In this document: one piece after another, positions 16,786-17,837 of the stretch
How positions within the stretch are numbered: position 1 is the first letter of the stretch
How the letters are laid out: the number at the start of each line of letters is the position of its first letter
Made by a program: the position numbers and the translations under genes
Notes under the pieces: generated by a model
The model's database searches: none
The model's input: only the letters and a program-made list of their open reading frames with translations
What the model was told of the DNA's origin: nothing
Origin: JBFELO01 sp041552055
GTDB taxonomy: Bacteria > Acidobacteriota > Thermoanaerobaculia > Thermoanaerobaculales > Sulfomarinibacteraceae
NCBI GenBank assembly: GCA_041552055.1
Contig: JBFELO010000096.1
Location: 1-17,837, forward strand
Direction: 5' to 3'
Length of the DNA: 17,837 bases

Positions 16786-16875
16786 CCCGTCTCCGTTTCC
16801 GTCTCCGTCTCCGTCTTTGCATTCCCGCATAGTCTCGAGGGCGTGTTCGGGCACGGAAACAGATACGGAAACGGG
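16786..16875. terminator. Hexamer-built inverted repeat between convergent genes, possible bidirectional terminator
   Basis: The left arm (16786-16808) is made of (C/G)GT(C/T)TCC hexamers. The right arm (16853-16875) is made of GGAAAC-like hexamers. The 23-bp arms match at 19 positions, and C-to-T differences still allow G-U pairs in RNA. The arms flank a 44-bp loop and start one base after the toroid gene stop, facing the second methyltransferase. Confidence 0.55.
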
Positions 16876-16927
16876 AACTTCTCGTGGGCCAAAGGAACGA
16901 CCGGATGCCAGACTCACTGGCCACCGG

Positions 16928-17569
16928 CTACTTCGCCGGACGAACCATCGAGTTTCGCCTCCTCAGCACCCCCAGCGACCTCGTCCTCGGAAGCTCGTCG
17001 AATTCGCCCGACGCGAGGGCGCTCCGGTACACCTCGATCGGCGCCTGGCCGCCGTCTGCGGGGTCGTCAAACAGGTCGTGGATCGCAAGGATGCCGCCCG
17101 GAACCACCCTGTCGCCCCATGCCTGGTAGTCGGCGGTGGCCGCCTCGACGGAGTGGCCGCCGTCTATGAAGACCATGCCGAGTGGGGCGGTCCACAAGCC
17201 GGCCACCGCCTGGCTGGCACCCACGACCACGATGGCAGTGTGTTCCAGCCCCGCGTCGTGCAGCGTGCGGCGCAGAAACGGCAGGGAGTCCGACAAACCG
17301 ACGGTCGGATCGACGAGCTCCGCGTCGTGGTGCTCCCAGCCCGGCTGCTGCTCCTCGCTGCCCCGGTGGTGGTCGATGCAGATCAGGGTGCCGCCGGCCT
17401 CCCGAGCACCCGATCCCAGGTACACCGACGACTTGCCGCAGTAGCTGCCGATCTCCACGATCGGACCGAGGTGGGCATGGTTGCGGGCGAGGTCGTACAA
17501 TCGCATCCCTTCCTCGTCGTCGAGGAATCCCTTGCAGGCCAAGGCCACCTGACGAGCCTTCGCGTCCAT
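16928..17569 (-). CDS. Class I SAM methyltransferase, Mg-type Methyltransf_24 (candidate MeT1-like)
   Basis: A 213-residue methyltransferase. Motif I is PIVEIGSYCGKSSVYLG (36-52). The acidic strand IDHHRGSEEQQPGWEHHD (65-82) is a strong subfamily signature. FIDGGHS (134-140) and AIHD (162-165) give D136, H139, H164 and D165, a layout seen in metal-dependent sugar O-methyltransferases of the TylF/MycE kind. ATG 17569 fits the family start; the frame is open to 17632 without similarity. No Shine-Dalgarno exists, but TATGAT ends 9 bp upstream. It converges on the GT4 operon across a 143-bp gap. In mycobacteria MeT1 is the 1-O-methyltransferase that caps MMP precursors; orthology here is from memory and needs confirmation. 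Confidence 0.88.
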   Translation of the reverse strand: MDAKARQVALACKGFLDDEEGMRLYDLARNHAHLGPIVEIGSYCGKSSVYLGSGAREAGGTLICIDHHRGSEEQQPGWEHHDAELVDPTVGLSDSLPFLRRTLHDAGLEHTAIVVVGASQAVAGLWTAPLGMVFIDGGHSVEAATADYQAWGDRVVPGGILAIHDLFDDPADGGQAPIEVYRSALASGEFDELPRTRSLGVLRRRNSMVRPAK

Positions 17570-17578
17570 ACTGTGGTC

Positions 17579-17584
17579 ATCATA
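17579..17584 (-). promoter_or_regulatory. Possible -10 element of a leaderless methyltransferase transcript
   Basis: Minus-strand TATGAT ends 9 bp before ATG 17569, with no Shine-Dalgarno between. The hexamer differs from the consensus by one base. No clear -35 is present. Confidence 0.4.
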
Positions 17585-17660
17585 GACGGATCCGGTACGC
17601 CACGGGTGTCCTCGGTAACCCGCCCTTCTCACCGGTGTTCGTCGCGAGGGCGCCGCGGTG

Positions 17661-17837
17661 ATTCGATCCCGACAGCGATACGGATAGCAATCCCGATGGA
17701 TTCTGTCGCAATCGGAATCGGTTTTCGGTATCGGTCTCGATCATCCCGTTCTGATCCTAGCGGCGGTAATTCGATCCCGATAGCGATACCGATCGCGATC
17801 CCGGTGGTGTGTGTCGGTATCGGAATCGGTTTTCGGT
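17661..17837. repeat. 108-bp direct repeat built from CGATNN hexamers in inverted halves
   Basis: Copy 1 (17661-17729) and copy 2 (17769-17837) align over about 69 bp at an offset of exactly 108. Both begin ATTCGATCCCGA and end GGAATCGGTTTTCGGT. Within each copy the left half is a run of CGATNN hexamers (in copy 2 CGATCC, CGATAG, CGATAC, CGATCG, CGATCC) and the right half carries the reverse complement (NNATCG type). Each copy can therefore fold into an imperfect hairpin. The array runs off the end of the window. No gene is seen in 17570-17837. Confidence 0.75.

Overview
The window is about 17.8 kb of GC-rich bacterial chromosome. It holds twelve complete genes and one partial gene, separated by unusually repeat-rich intergenic DNA. 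There are no tRNA or rRNA genes, no phage genes and no transposase. The carbamoyl-phosphate synthase and argininosuccinate synthase resemble the eukaryote-like branches of their families. Shine-Dalgarno use is mixed, and several intergenic gaps carry degenerate 6- and 7-bp repeat tracts. This suits an uncultivated lineage such as Acidobacteriota (Thermoanaerobaculia-like), but sequence alone does not prove the taxonomy.

Layout. (1) 1-1038: C-terminal part of CarB (+). (2) 1387-3308: a Nudix hydrolase and a short-chain dehydrogenase, both on the minus strand. (3) 3309-3977: a repeat-only stretch. (4) 3978-5006: a Tat-signal-bearing radical SAM protein (-), divergent from (5) the argG-argH operon (5276-7944, +), which has a clear sigma70-type promoter. 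With carB, these supply steps of arginine and pyrimidine synthesis. (6) 7955-9037: a patatin-like lipase (-), convergent with argH. (7) 9038-9702: a tandem array of palindromic repeats ending in a REP-like hairpin that supplies the stop codon of the next gene. (8) 9703-13523: three minus-strand genes, in transcription order a TrpB2-type tryptophan synthase beta chain, a secreted metallo-beta-lactamase-fold hydrolase and a PGM1-like ATP-grasp ligase. (9) 13760-16784: a tightly overlapping plus-strand operon of GT4 glycosyltransferase, SAM methyltransferase and alpha/alpha-toroid protein. (10) 16928-17569: a second, Mg-type SAM methyltransferase facing that operon. (11) 17570-17837: a repeat of hexanucleotide-built hairpins that runs off the window.

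The most interesting coding region is 13760-17569. Its gene content (GT4, two different methyltransferases and an intracellular alpha/alpha-barrel enzyme) matches, from memory, the composition of the mycobacterial methylmannose polysaccharide (MMP) cluster (ManT, two methyltransferases including MeT1, and the hydrolase MmpH). It may encode a polymethylated cytoplasmic polysaccharide in a non-mycobacterial host.

The most interesting non-coding feature is a family of roughly 165-bp units with conserved flanks and two alternative, unrelated palindromic stems. Five copies lie in the window, and one looks like one stem type nested inside the other.
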